Below are positions 11,156 to 23,759 of a DNA stretch of 64,000 nucleotides, piece after piece. The notes under the pieces are model-generated. The model searched no databases, was not told the DNA's origin, and saw only the letters and a list, made by a program, of their open reading frames with translations. The stretch comes from Labyrinthula sp. Ha (Eukaryota; Sar; Bigyra; Labyrinthulida; Labyrinthulaceae): the NCBI GenBank assembly GCA_015227615.1, contig JAALGZ010000004.1, positions 1,364,001-1,428,000 of the forward strand, written 5' to 3'. The position numbers and the translations under genes were made by a program. Numbering within the stretch: the first letter of the stretch is position 1; each line of letters begins with the position of its first letter.

Positions 11156-12850
11156 ATGGAATTGGATAAAAACAAAATACCAGTGATAGTTGGTTGTGGT
11201 AGAATAACTGATAAAACAACTTCAAAGACACCAATTACTCTTTCAGTAGAGGCTCTAGGTAGATGTTGTCTTGATACCGGACTTGATACTAAAAATAGCA
11301 GTCGACTGTTGAGTGAAGCAGTAGCAATTGCAACAACAGAAATGTTTTTGGAACTCCGTTGGAAGAAATTCTTAAATAAAAAGCCTTACAAAAATTTCCC
11401 TTTCAGTCTTTCAAAAGAAGTTGGGGCTAGAATTAGCTCAGAAAACTGTTTGGAAAGTGCTATTGGTGGAAACAGTCCTCAATATCTTATTAATTTCTTT
11501 TCAGAGAAAATATCTTGTAATAATATTGAACAGGGACCTATATTTATTGGTGGTTGTGAAAATAATAGTTCATTTGATAAACTTGTCAGAAAAGGACGTT
11601 TAAAAGAGCTAAAGAGTTGGGAAAAAAATGAGTCACATATACCACAAGCAAACAAAGTAAATAAAACTTTATTTGATAAATCAAAAAAAGGTTATAAAAT
11701 ATCTTTACTATGTGGTATAACTGGGTTGTTTGATACTATTAACATATACGCTATACTAGAGAACGCTGAAATCTTAACAAAATATAGAGAGCAAACTGAA
11801 CTCAACTTAAAACAATTTATTGAAAAAAAGAAAGAGCTCTATTGTTCAGTATTTAGTCTATTTTCAAAGCTGGCTTCCAAAATACCTGAACATTCTTGGT
11901 ATCCAATATATTACAGAAGTATTGAGTTATCTGCAATATCAAAAGAAAACAGGTTATTAAGTTTTCCATATACCAAGAACGTTGTTGCAAGAGATGAGGT
12001 TAACCAAGCAGCCTTTATTTGTTTAATGTCTTATGGAGAGGCTTTAAGAAGGAATATTCCAGTGAATAGAATAGTTTTTTTACATGGCTCTGCTGATTCA
12101 ACTGAACATCATATCCCTAGCTTAAGAAAAAAACTATCTGGTGTACCAAATATGAAAACTTGCTATAAAGAAGCTTTACGAAATGCAGATATATCAAAAG
12201 AAGAAGTATCCCTATGTGATATATATTCTTGTTTCCCAATAGCTGTAGAAAAAGGTCTTGAATCACTTGGGTTATCTTATAAAGATATTCCAGCTCTAAA
12301 GTTTACTCAAACAGGGGGTTTACCGTATCATGGTGGACCAGGAAGTAATTATTCAACTCATGGGTTATGTGCCTTAATAGATAGACTTAGACAAGATAAA
12401 TATCGAGACCAATATGGTTTATTGGCAGCTAATGGAGGTTTCTTAACAAAACATAGTGTTGGAATATATTCAACAAAAGTACCAAAACAACCTTATAATA
12501 GAAGAAAACCTTCAGAATATGCTGTAGATGCTGCTTTGAGTACTGAACAGTTTGAACTTGAACCTTTTGGTGAAGCAAGAATATTAGGTTGGACTGTACA
12601 ATATTCTCTCAACAGAAAAACAGATGAAAATATTCCAACACGAGGAGTTATTATTGGTGAGTTGCTTTCCTCTGGTAAACGTTGTGTAGGGATAACAAAA
12701 CCAGAAGACAGAAAGACAATCCAATGGTTGCAACAGCTAGAAGACTTTGATAAACCAGTTATTATGGAGACAGGATCACTCCCTGTTGAGATAAAAGGGG
12801 TTCATGTCAAACCTGTATTCTTTACTGCTCCTCCAAGTGTTACCTTATGA
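11156..12850 (+). CDS. Thiolase-fold acyl-CoA acetyltransferase-like protein
   Basis: This 564-residue protein resembles the SCP-x/acetyl-CoA acetyltransferase-like thiolases. It opens with PVIVGCGR, has the GGNSPQ-L block, and later LCDIYSCFPIAV and TQTGGLPYHGGPGSNYSTHG, where this family has its D-YSCFP and TGGLP-GGPGN signatures. The C-terminal roughly 100 residues (after EYAVDAAL) look like the small beta-barrel/OB-type extension often fused to these enzymes. Such proteins act on acyl-CoA esters, but this subfamily does not keep the textbook nucleophile motif clearly: the stretch reads SAIGGN, so activity as a true thiolase is uncertain. The C-terminus is VTL, not a clear peroxisomal signal. 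The ATG is the first in the frame and no introns are needed. Substrate unknown. Confidence 0.82.
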   Translation: MELDKNKIPVIVGCGRITDKTTSKTPITLSVEALGRCCLDTGLDTKNSSRLLSEAVAIATTEMFLELRWKKFLNKKPYKNFPFSLSKEVGARISSENCLESAIGGNSPQYLINFFSEKISCNNIEQGPIFIGGCENNSSFDKLVRKGRLKELKSWEKNESHIPQANKVNKTLFDKSKKGYKISLLCGITGLFDTINIYAILENAEILTKYREQTELNLKQFIEKKKELYCSVFSLFSKLASKIPEHSWYPIYYRSIELSAISKENRLLSFPYTKNVVARDEVNQAAFICLMSYGEALRRNIPVNRIVFLHGSADSTEHHIPSLRKKLSGVPNMKTCYKEALRNADISKEEVSLCDIYSCFPIAVEKGLESLGLSYKDIPALKFTQTGGLPYHGGPGSNYSTHGLCALIDRLRQDKYRDQYGLLAANGGFLTKHSVGIYSTKVPKQPYNRRKPSEYAVDAALSTEQFELEPFGEARILGWTVQYSLNRKTDENIPTRGVIIGELLSSGKRCVGITKPEDRKTIQWLQQLEDFDKPVIMETGSLPVEIKGVHVKPVFFTAPPSVTL

Positions 12851-15119
12851 AGCAAGTATATATTATGTTATAAGAAAATATTCATCAACAAACTTTTAGA
12901 ATGTATCTACTCTCTTTCTGCAATGAGAAAAGCGCTTTTCTGATGCCTTCTAGGTTTTGTGAAAACAACTTAGGCAATATTATGCGAAGATCTTGAACAT
13001 ATATTTTTCATTATATTATGATATATTACAAACATAAACAATAAAGTCCTTTTCTCAAGGCTATTTATATCATATATTTGTAATTTTAGATATTCTAAAG
13101 CCACAAACAATAGATATGACTTTGAACACAGAAAGGGTTTTACTTGCTAGTGTTCGTATTAATATTTTGCTTTTCTTCAACAAAAACATTCTTGAGGGCA
13201 AATTATGAAGACCACAGAAACAAACACAGAAGAAAAGGAAGGGATGCTGTTATAGAGCAAATATTTTATTTTTGAAGAGAGAGTCTTTATTTACTGTTTA
13301 ACAACCGAATATTAACATTCCTTTTCTATTAAACTTAGTTCAGATTCATTAAAAAGTACATGACAGGGGGGTACTCTTGTCTTGAAATTAATGATCTTCA
13401 AGAAGTTAACTGGAAGGTATCATATTCTTCATTTTTCTATGTGTTGCCTTAAGAACACATATTGAATTCTGCTGGAATTATTGATCCCTTTGTTTTCAAT
13501 TAACCCCCTATATGGGAAGAAATATTGAGAAAGTTAACTAACGCATATGAAGTATAAGAATACATTCTTTTTGTGGAACTGCAAATCCTATACCAAGTCA
13601 ATTGTAGTAAGCGGAGTATGCAAAAAAATAAAATGGCGGATGGAAGGGATAGATTCAAATAATGTATAAAGTTAGCAAGGCTACATTATGCCAGCCAATC
13701 ACATGAATTACATATATCCATGTATACCAATGGCAACAGATATTTTAACTAATTTTCTGTCCACCTCAAATGTGAATATTCTTTTCACTTGAAGGCAGAA
13801 GAAGCATAGCTAGTGGTCTTATACTTTCCCAAGTCAGATTAGCACAGTATTCAAACCCTTATTCTAATATCTCATACAGTGAATTCTTAACAGGGTGTGC
13901 ATAACTAGAAATTGCTTTTCCCCTTTGCGTCTTTTGAATTTGAGGAGGGTGTTCACCTGAGAGGCCATATTGTGAGTATAAATGACGCCTGCAATCACAC
14001 TCTGGTATATATAGAAATTCCGTTGTTTGCAACCAGAGAACTCCAATATTATTGCAACTGTATTAATAACTCTATTTTTAAGGTTTTCAATATTTTCATG
14101 AGTCTTTGATAAGTTTTCTTTTCCCCCTACAGTAACACACAAAAGACTCTTTGTTATACAGTTAGCTCCTATGTTAAACGGTAAACTGTTAATCTTAAGT
14201 AATGGATCCAAACCATGGAAGATATATTGGTTAAACCAACCAGAACCCTTTAGCCTTCAGTTATTTAAGTAACTCCTTCAGTCTATATTTGAAATATGAA
14301 ACATGAAGTCTTATATCACTGGTTTCCACAAAAATCAAACCCAATTTTTCAGTGATAATATTGTTCCTTTATATTCTTTCAGAAAGGGCAATTATTATAT
14401 TCAATATTTAGGCGTCACCTAGACCAGCTTCAAGAAAATCAGTTGTCCAAGCTGTACTAGCATCTTCCTCAGGTTTCGCTCTGATACATCGAGCAACTGA
14501 CAAAAATAACCAAGGCAAATATTGAAAACTTTATTCTCTTAGAGCTATCTTCATTTAAGCTGTTCTTTAGTATGTCAAAACTACCTGTCTTCCAGCAGGA
14601 ACTTATCCGTCGTCATCAGTTCGAGAAAAGAAGCTAAAAACTCCAAAATTAATAAAAATAATATGGAAACAAAATATGCATTATTAATTTTCTATCTAAA
14701 ATTTTACAATAGCATACGTATTGAATGAAGTTGCTAATTTAAGATAGTATTTGTTTTAGTTGAATGAAATATTTGTATTCTAATGGCATTATAGTCTCGT
14801 TAAATAATATTTATATTAAGTCTCGAGCTTTCCCAATTTCTTGGTTGATGTATTGAGTTTGGTTAATTGAATATGCAGATGCAAAAAGGAGGAGATTAAA
14901 AGCTTCTTGTTTTACTCATAAATATAAAAGGGGATTCGGTAAAACCGTGTAATGTGGTAGAAAACAATATGTAAAATTCTAGGACTAAAGTATTAATTGT
15001 TTTGTGCTATCAGATTTAACATCGCTAAGAAGAAGTTCCTGAGAAAATAGTGAAGGCTTAAGGAGAGTACATAGTAGTCTATAACAGTTAAAAAAGATAA
15101 ACAATTATCAAGACAAAGC
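12851..15119. other. Intergenic, one coding-like island
   Basis: About 2.3 kb with no confident gene. An open frame at 13864-14211 (minus) matches nothing I recognise and has the composition of its surroundings. A GC-richer island at about 14405-14640 reads well as protein on both strands (see findings) and could be a small spliced gene, a gene relic or an RNA. The rest is AT-rich without visible structure. Confidence 0.5.
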
Positions 15120-15956
15120 ATGATTTCAAATGTTAAATTACAAACTATTTCTTCTTCAAAAGGATTAACACAGATTAACTGTCATCTAAGCAACAAAAAT
15201 ATATTTATATTTGACTTTGATAGGACTCTAACAAACGGACTAAATTTAAGTGAAAACAGTTCTATAAACCAAAGAATAAGAGGAGGAAAAACTACAGTAG
15301 AACTGCTTAAAAAACTAAAAAAGACATCTTCTTTGTATGTCTTGACTGCACGTTCTGAGTTGCAAGCACTTCTTTCTGCTTTTGAGCATTCACAAGTTGA
15401 ACTCAAAGATATCTTTGTTCAAGAAGGTAATTTGGAAGATGTTATTTTTAAAGAGACAAAGATCCAGATTTCTAATAAAATTTTGTCTACAGGATATAAT
15501 AAAGAACTCGGAATTGAATATATATTGGAGAAGGAACTACGAAATGAAAACCAGCAGAATATTCAAATATTTTTTGTTGATGATTATGTAGCTAACGCTT
15601 ATAGTGTGTTCATGCATTTTCAATACTTAAAAGAAACAGGAAAAGAATTTGAGGCTTCAAACATAAAAATAAACTTATGTTCTATATTTTGGGATACTTA
15701 TGAAGAAGAAATGACTGGTTCAATGAAACTTTCAAACCCTTACTTCGGGGAGTTTAATTTTAGTGAAAATAACTCAATCTGTTGCAGAGAGTTTGGAATA
15801 TCGGAGGAAGAAAGAGAGAAACGCAGTAAAGAATATTTTTCAAAATTCCCTCCTCCAATAGAGGTTCAGAAACGTCAACCAAAGAAATTGGATACAACTG
15901 GTAATCTTAAGTTAAACGCTACACTAGAGAACATATTTGCTTCTAGAAAAAGCTGA
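15120..15956 (+). CDS. HAD-like hydrolase/phosphatase
   Basis: The 278-residue product has the haloacid-dehalogenase fold signatures: motif I FIFDFDRTLTNG at about residues 29-40 (nucleophile Asp32 and acid/base Asp34), motif II YVLTARSE, and motif III FFVDDYVANAY with two acidic residues. In HAD enzymes these residues form and hydrolyse a phospho-aspartate, with Mg2+ held by motifs I and III. The central part between motifs is small, so the cap is modest. The tail is charged and probably flexible. No signal peptide or membrane segment is seen, which suggests a soluble intracellular enzyme. The substrate cannot be read from the sequence. It ends 10 bp from the stop of the opposing gene at 15967. 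Confidence 0.8.
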   Translation: MISNVKLQTISSSKGLTQINCHLSNKNIFIFDFDRTLTNGLNLSENSSINQRIRGGKTTVELLKKLKKTSSLYVLTARSELQALLSAFEHSQVELKDIFVQEGNLEDVIFKETKIQISNKILSTGYNKELGIEYILEKELRNENQQNIQIFFVDDYVANAYSVFMHFQYLKETGKEFEASNIKINLCSIFWDTYEEEMTGSMKLSNPYFGEFNFSENNSICCREFGISEEEREKRSKEYFSKFPPPIEVQKRQPKKLDTTGNLKLNATLENIFASRKS

Positions 15957-15966
15957 GACTTCCTGT

Positions 15967-16461
15967 TTAGATGCTCAAACTTATTCTTTTCTTAGTTTTT
16001 TTTTTCTTCTCCTTTCTCTTTTTTTTCTTTAACTTTTCTCTCTTATCTTCCTTTCCAAATTCTGATTCAGAATCGAAGGAAATGTTATTGTGACGTGGCT
16101 TGGCTTTTTCTTTCCTTCTACGTGCTTTATCACGCTGCTTCCCTTTTCTTTTTGACGGGGTAAGACGTATATCAGAAAAGGATACATTACATTTGGTACA
16201 CTCTTCCTTTGAGTTCAGGGGTCTTGTGCAGTCGATACATCTACCCATATACTTTGGTGTGGGCAAGTAGTTTGAAGCTAAGGACTCTGTTGAGGCTCGA
16301 GTACTACGTTTTAATCGGGGGAGGCCTCTGGTAGAGTGTTTAATCTTCTGATTATGTTTCAAAACATCTTGAAAAGCAATTTTGGCCTTAAACACGTCGA
16401 ATCGTGGGCGTATATGGTTATGTAGATTCTCTATCGACTCTTCTTCAAATGAGCTTGTCAT
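15967..16461 (-). CDS. Lysine-rich protein with a CxxC...CxxC zinc ribbon
   Basis: This is a 164-residue hypothetical protein. Residues about 94-112 hold CIDC and CTKC 13 residues apart, which could bind one zinc. From about residue 120 the protein is almost entirely Lys/Arg/Glu, with a C-terminal run of KKKKRKEKKKK, typical of nucleolar or RNA-binding tails and nuclear targeting. The N-terminal segment is acidic, then basic. I do not recognise the family. It is convergent with the HAD gene with 10 bp between stops, so their 3' UTRs must overlap. A real gene is supported by length, the paired cysteines and the tight packing, but there is no homologue I can name. Confidence 0.6.
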   Translation of the reverse strand: MTSSFEEESIENLHNHIRPRFDVFKAKIAFQDVLKHNQKIKHSTRGLPRLKRSTRASTESLASNYLPTPKYMGRCIDCTRPLNSKEECTKCNVSFSDIRLTPSKRKGKQRDKARRRKEKAKPRHNNISFDSESEFGKEDKREKLKKKKRKEKKKKTKKRISLSI

Positions 16462-19130
16462 CTTAAGTTTCTATGGTAATGCAATACTGGGATGAAACTA
16501 AGAACTAGTTCGGGGCAACTAGCAAAATATCTGGTCCAACATCTTCTACAAATTATCCTTTAGACTGGATGTTGCTGAAATTCTCATTAAAAGCATTGAA
16601 TGTAGACCGTATGAAATAATATGTGAAAATTCTAAGATAGAGTTTCTACTTTTTCAAAATACAACCCCTTCATTATAACAATTTACGAATACCTCAACTA
16701 GTTGCTCAAATGTGGGCGATTTGATATAACAATAGATAAGGAAGCATCTTTTCATTCAATGAACAGAGCTCAAATTAATTGTTTTAATATAAATTCAATT
16801 TCCCGCTATCCCAGTTTTCAACTTGTATTAGAAAAGAATATCTACCCAAGACCTGTGTCCATGGTTTGAGAATGTTAGAGTGCCCTCTTGGTGATGCAAT
16901 AGTGGGGAAAACTAAAGTCATTTTTAACTAATATATATTTTTCCTCCAAAGAAACAAGTAATTTTGTCCAGAAAGATTAGACTAAAAGCTCAAATTTCTC
17001 TTTCATGACTACCCCTCAAGCTATATGATCACATCAATTATTCAACCCTTTCAGCTGTATAAATGTCAACTCCACGTTAAAATTATATGATAATTCGATA
17101 GTTTATGCATTATGCCTCTTTGCTCACCACAGGCTAATAATTTTTGGTAATTTTTGCTTTTTCTTCCTCATATGTTCATTCCTTTGAAAACACTAGCTAA
17201 TTTGTTTTATTGTTAGTTTCAGGTAATCGGATGACCAGGGCTAATGAGCTTCTACCTATAACTTCTTCTAACTATTAAGCACAATATACAAAACACTCTT
17301 GAATTCTTGTTTTTTCTGGTTGCCTTAGTCAAGTGCTCAATAGAATGCAGCTGGACTTATCCAGCTGTGTAGCACAACACAAAACTGACACTATTTCTAA
17401 CATACCTACTATGAGCACGAGTGACAACTTAAACATAAAGGGGGTATTGTTCTCTTAGTTTTTATTCCTATTTTATCTGTGCACAACGTAAATTATAACA
17501 TGAAGGCAATAACTGTATGAGTGCAATGGTAGACAACAAGCTAGTACAACTCGAGATACTAAAAGGTTGTATATTGGGCCTCAAGCCAAAAGCAAGCGAC
17601 CAAACACAAATGAAAAAAAATAATATAGGAGCTTTAAGAAACCTTGTAGAGCTAATAAAATATTTTTATTGATTATTTTGGACAAAAGTAAACCACATGG
17701 ATTAGTCCCAGGAAATAACACTCAATGTCAGTACATTGAGCTATATATTTCATTTTTAGAAAATGCTATAGGGTGGTAGGTGAAACTAGTGCTAACTGTA
17801 TTGTTTTCAAAAATTTTGGTTTGCAATCTGGAGCGGATTTAGGAATAAAGCTGCAAATGATGTTGAAGATGAGAATTGTAGCCATTTTAATGATCTCCAA
17901 AAAAAGCAGAATCTTTCAAAAAAACACAATAACATCGATGGTACTGCTGGATAAGGGCATTATTTTCCTTTCTTAAACATCATTGGTTTAATTTGTAAAA
18001 AAGTATTTCATGCTCCAGGTACCGTTTAATTTTGTACTACTCCCTGGTTACATTATCTACTTCTTGGGTTTTTCTGTACGGTGGAAATAATACACCATTA
18101 TTTCTTCGCTCAATTACTTCAGGCTATGTAGTCAATCTTATTGATGATCACTTTTGACAATTAAAACAGAGTTAGAACATTTGAGTTATGAGTTATTTTA
18201 TCAAAATGGCTGCTCACATAAACATACTTGAGGTTATGGACCTCTTGCCAAATAAATGCGAGTCAGAATAGGCAAGCCCGGAATGTTACAGTCATAAATT
18301 CAAAGGGGGAATCTTAACTACAATGACCCTCTTGAAAAGCTGATTGGGTATGTACACTCTAACACAAGGCAAAGTCTTAAATATGAGTGAAGCAAATACT
18401 TTTTTCTTCTTGCACCAAACATTTCGCGCTTAATAGTTTAGAAACAAGTGGAACCAAAACGTCACATAGAACCCGAGCAATTTTATGAAAGAATTCCTTG
18501 GTATTTCGTAACCCATTCTCAATATTGTAATATAATAATAATTTTACTTTAAAATTTTTTGCTGAGAATATACACGTCAGGGTTCTCTCCTTCTTTATAT
18601 TTATGTGAATATTAGCAATATTGGCAGTATTGAATATATATAGTAGAGTTTGTCAAGTTTTTGTTTGACCGTTAAAAAAGCAATCATTAATAAACAAGAA
18701 CTTTGGAAACTAAACTGAAACTAAATCTAAATCTTAAAGGTTCTAGTCATGCTTTCTGTTTCAGTACGTGGAAACCTTCTGATTTATTGGCGTTAGTCCG
18801 GCTGTGTAGAATTTGTATGGAGATTCTAAATGGGTTGAAGGTTGTTCTGACTAGATCAATTAGTCAATGGGTAAGATGATTTTTAAAGTTGAAAATAATT
18901 TGTTTGCTAGTCAGTGTTAATTGATTACTTGATAAACCACAGTAATATAGCATTGTGCTGCTACTAACGTTAGAGTTTCGAATATCAAAGGAGTTCTCTG
19001 AGTCCATTTCCGCTTTGTTTTTTTTGTTTTGATTGTTTGAAGCACTGTGCTTTAATCAATGTTATTAGCTTAAATTAAATTACAGTCTTTCGTTTTCCTC
19101 TGTTGTTTGCTCTGATTACAAAATGCACCT
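16462..19130. other. Intergenic, no gene seen
   Basis: About 2.7 kb of AT-rich sequence. Only short open frames occur (for example 17773-17976 plus) and none resembles a known family. No inverted or tandem repeat of note is visible, and the stretch ends at the target duplication of the relic copia element. Confidence 0.55.
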
Positions 19131-19243
19131 TGTAAAATACGAAGAATGATATGTAGTTTGGGTTGTTGAGTATGGTAATATATATTGTTCGTATAGAACA
19201 CACTTTAACTTATTAACTAATGAAAATATAAAACAGTTTAGCA
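19131..19243 (+). repeat. 5' LTR of the relic copia element
   Basis: A 113-bp repeat starting TGTAAAATAC and ending TTTAGCA, paired with 23760-23871. The identity is high in the middle (TATGTAGTTTG, GTTGTTGAGTATGGTAATAT) and lower at the ends. Confidence 0.8.
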
Positions 19244-22200
19244 AGATAAAAGCCTAAAATTACAACTAGGACAAGAATATAGATTTCAGGAAGAAAGAAT
19301 GGTTCGAGATTTCTTAAATATGAGAAGAAAAAAGGGAAATAATATTTTGCTGTGAAAAACTATTGCTTGTTAACGGGTTTCATGATCAAAATTTTGAAAT
19401 TATTTACTATTACCGAGAATTAGCAGAGTTTCAAATCAAAAATGAGCGAAAAAGAGCATTAAGAACAACAAAATATGAATAAAGAATCCTTAAAGTTTGA
19501 CAGTCCCACCCAAGGCTTGGAATACCAACAGTATCTCATTTATATAAGATGGGCAGTGATATTAGTGTTTCTTGCAAAGAAACGCTTCAAAATTAATTTA
19601 AAGAAGGAAATTCTAAATCCCATATTGATACAAAAGTTACAGAAGATGAAATGAGATAAAGATGGCGTAGCACATGAAGAGTTTGCTACAAATTATGTAA
19701 CAGAGCTACCGGAAGCTAATTTTGGAGAGCGTAGAGCAGGTGATCATATTGCGCATAATCAAAATGAGTTAAAGATATTAGAACTTTTAAATTGTTATGC
19801 TGAGGTGTTAGTATTTGTATAAAAAACAACCGTATTACAAGTATATTCAGAAAAGAAGACCTTTATGAACGATTGACTAAGTTATGCTTCTAGACATGAA
19901 ATTGCCAAGGGGGTTATAAGGGCTACAGAGACTAAAAAATGGTTTATTATATTGATGGAGAAGAACCTGTGGTAAAGACCTTTTCAAATATTAATAAACA
20001 CTTCCAGAAGTATATGGAATAATAAAAGTTATTGGGAAAACATAAAATACAAGACTCAAACCTTGTAAATATAGAATATTACTTGAATTCTATAAAGGAA
20101 CTGGTTTCAGAGCAAATGTTATTTAATGGAGAATTGAACAGACAAATGGTTAGAGACTTTATTAAAAAGCTACCAGAGAGAACGTCCAACGCCGCAACGT
20201 TAATATGTTCAGCGAAGGATACGGATTCTGAAATTAATTTTTTGTAGAATTTAAATCAAAACATGACCTAAGATCTAACAACAAAAGTAAAATAGAAAGG
20301 TTAGACTCAACGCTTGAAGGTATGCAAATAAATAAAACGAAAACAAAACATAGGTTTTCTTGATGTTATAAGTGCGGAGGCTATTGACATATAAACCCCA
20401 AGTGTCCAAGTCCATATGAACATTGCTATAAGTACGTTTCCAATTTACCTAAGCACAAGAGCTTCAACTTGAAGCTAATTAGAATTGACAAACTGGAAAT
20501 TGTGAATTTTGAGGTTGCAGAGGAAGAAGAACATCATAGTGCTCAAGAAAATAATATAAATGAGGAGGAGAGGTAAAATTAAATATGTGGTAGTTTTCTG
20601 TTTCAATGAATCAGCTGTAAACTTTAGATACACGCAGTTGCAGATATGATTAGAATTGAATTAATACAGTTGTAGACAGCTAAGCAATACACTGTATTAT
20701 ACCCAACAAAAACTTACTAATAAACATAAGAAAACCCAGGAATGCTAAGGTTTCAGGTATACTGCTCAAAGGCAACATGGATGCTATAATTGCAACTTTC
20801 AAGTTAATTCTTCTAAACAATACTAAGATAGATATCGACAATATGAGTTAAATCCCTTCAGCAGGAGACACTATTTTATCTGAACCAAAACTTCTTGAAT
20901 CTGGAATCGATATAATAAAACATCTAAAAACTATTTGTAAGAATTGAGGGAATAGAAGGTTGTATCCTTCCAAAAGGAAACCGTCACTTCATTCTTCGTG
21001 GAACATATAACTACTCAAAAAATGTCTATAAATAAATTCAAATTCAATATTACGATTACATAAATGATAGTTCAAGAATATGATTCGTTCAATCACCATA
21101 GCTATGCTCGTTTCAATAATAATATCATTAACAAGAATGTGTTTAAAGGGTTCAAAGATAGTTTTGTATTGGGGGCGTTTCAACAAAGCAGATGAGGAAG
21201 AAAAATCCAGAATGTTGAACCCGGAAAAGACATCTCAATTTCTTGTAAAGGCCAAGTTTGATAACCTTCATTATAATAAAGTTGATCCCATGGAACTAAG
21301 TAGGAGAGGTTTTTGATATTATGTAACCATCGTAGACTCATATGTCAACTTCATTATATCATTACAAACTAAATCCAAGATAAAACAATTCAAGTAGTTG
21401 AGAACTTAGAGAGGATGTATATTCAATATCGGTAAAATATTTGTTTCCCTATACTGTCACAGGGCTTGATGATCTAAGAAGGTTTGTTCAAAAACGTGGC
21501 ATCAAACTTGAACTATCTTCATTTCATATACTGAGCGAGAACGGTAAATTAGAAAGATACAACAGTACAATCTTCTCAGTTGAAAGAGTCATTCTGCTTC
21601 AAGCGAATTTAAATAGAATATTTTGACGCTTTGTGCAAGATTAAACCAGAGTCGAATTAAACTAATCCTAAGGGAAACTGATATTTCAACTTACCAACCG
21701 GTAAATAATATAGCACCTACGGTTGAAAAGCTATTCCTATTTGACTCTAGAGGGTTTATTATTCCAAGAAACAAGAAGAAAATAGAACCTGCTCACAAAG
21801 CGATCTTCCTGGGATATGAAAAAGTTGTTACAATGTTCTTAGTATTCAATTTATCTACAAACAAGTTGGTTAAAACCAGCGACGGAAAGTAGGACAAAGA
21901 CGACACAAATCAAAGGCCCATTAATAACTTCTAGCAGAATTCGGGTAATTAGAGTTTATTCTGTTACCCAGATGAGGCTACAACTCCAATTGAAGATAAT
22001 CCGCTCTCAGAATCCGAAGACGAAAAAGATCATAGATCTAGTGAAGATAAATATGCAGTAGAAGATCCAAAACAAACGACAATGAAAAGGAAACTCACCA
22101 GACTTGGTTTAATACTTTTCAGTTTGAATATATATGTATATATATACTGAAAATATAACAGATGAAAAATGTACGTGTAAAATGGCAATGAACCGATTCG

Positions 22201-23759
22201 AAGTAAAGGGAAAATTCAAACTTCCGAAGACTTTTTCTCAAGTAAGAAAAAGAGATGACTCAGTCGCCTGGGTGAATGCATATGAAAAGTAAGTAAGTGC
22301 ATTAGAAATGATTGGTGATACTGAGGTGATCAACAGGCCTGTTACTGATGAATTTGTTATTCCCATTTTAGAGTTCTTCAATACGAAGAAGGACATACAT
22401 GGAAAGTTCATAGCAAGAATAAGGATCACAGACAAGGGTGACTATTCTAAACTAGTTATCCCAGGCATCACTGTAGCTACGGCCCGGTCGCGTCGGTTAT
22501 ATCCACACGTATCTTTCTAGGGGCAGCACTCAATATGGAAGCACAAATAAACAGTTAGATATAACGACCGCGTTCATTTGCAACAAGCTATCTGAAAGTT
22601 TATTCCTGGAACTTCACCAAGGTCATAGGCTAAAGGAAGAAAATAAAAAGGTTTGGAAAACAAGAACCAACATATATATGTTTTAAAGAGCCCGCTAATA
22701 TGGTTTAAACGTATTTAGAAAGTTTATAAAACATTAGATATCATTCCTTTAATGAATGAAAGATGTCTATTCATAAAATGGAAGAGAAGGAGTGATGAAG
22801 CTGATCTAATTGTTTTACTATGCGTTTATGACCTATTGTTTGCAGCGGTAAAACAGGAAGTTTAAAGGTTTGGAATAGTAATTTAAGAACATTTCAAGTT
22901 GAAGATGTTACCAAGAGTGAAAATTTTTGTTGGCGTAGAGTCCAAGTACAATTCCAATGTTGGATTGCTTCTGAAACGGTAAAACAGTATTGAGAAGTTA
23001 ACTGAAAAGTGTAGCTTCAAAAATTTGAAAATTAGAACTACACCGCTAAACAACTAAGAATTAAATAATATCGGAGAAAAAAAATAAGATGACCCAAAGC
23101 TGTGTCAAAGTATTGTGGCAACAATTTACTGTTTCTACATAGTATCAAGACCAGATGTAACACTTGCACCTAATTTTTTATTCATAAATTTACAAGAGCC
23201 TACCAGAACGATGATGATTAAAGTGAAGAGAGTTCCAAAATATATTTATGATAATAGGACGGAGAAGATGAAGGGAAAAGTTTCGACAAAAGAAAGTTGT
23301 CAAAACATTTGTAGACACTGCTTTCTCTACAGCTGAACTAGCAAATTTTGTTAGTGGTTATATTATACACATCAACGAAGGAATTGGATTTTATAAAACC
23401 AAGAAGCAAAGTATATTTACGTGTGATTCTACTAAAGCTGTTATGGTTTGAATAATGATGACTATTAAAGATATCAAATATATATTCAATTTATTAGAAA
23501 AATTGAATGTTGGAAAGAAAATACTGATTTGGTCAAATGCATAAAACACAGTGAGAATGATCAGAAATGGCAAGATGAATGGAAGTACAAAGCATATTAA
23601 CATATATTACAAGTTTATACCTCAAGAGTTAGAAAGAATGAAAGCAGAGTTAAGATATCTTCCTTGGGAAGAGAATATTGCTGATTCATTCACCAAAGCA
23701 GAAAAAAGTAGAGCTTAATAAGTTTAAGAAGAAGATGTTTTACCAAAAATAAGGGAAGT

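Noticed and set aside
13864-14211. A 115-codon minus-strand frame as a gene
   Set aside because: No motif, composition like the surrounding intergenic DNA, and an overlapping frame is open on the other strand; chance is likely in AT-rich sequence.
14572-14660. A C/D snoRNA on the minus strand based on a TGATGA box
   Set aside because: No box D with terminal pairing was found at the expected distance.
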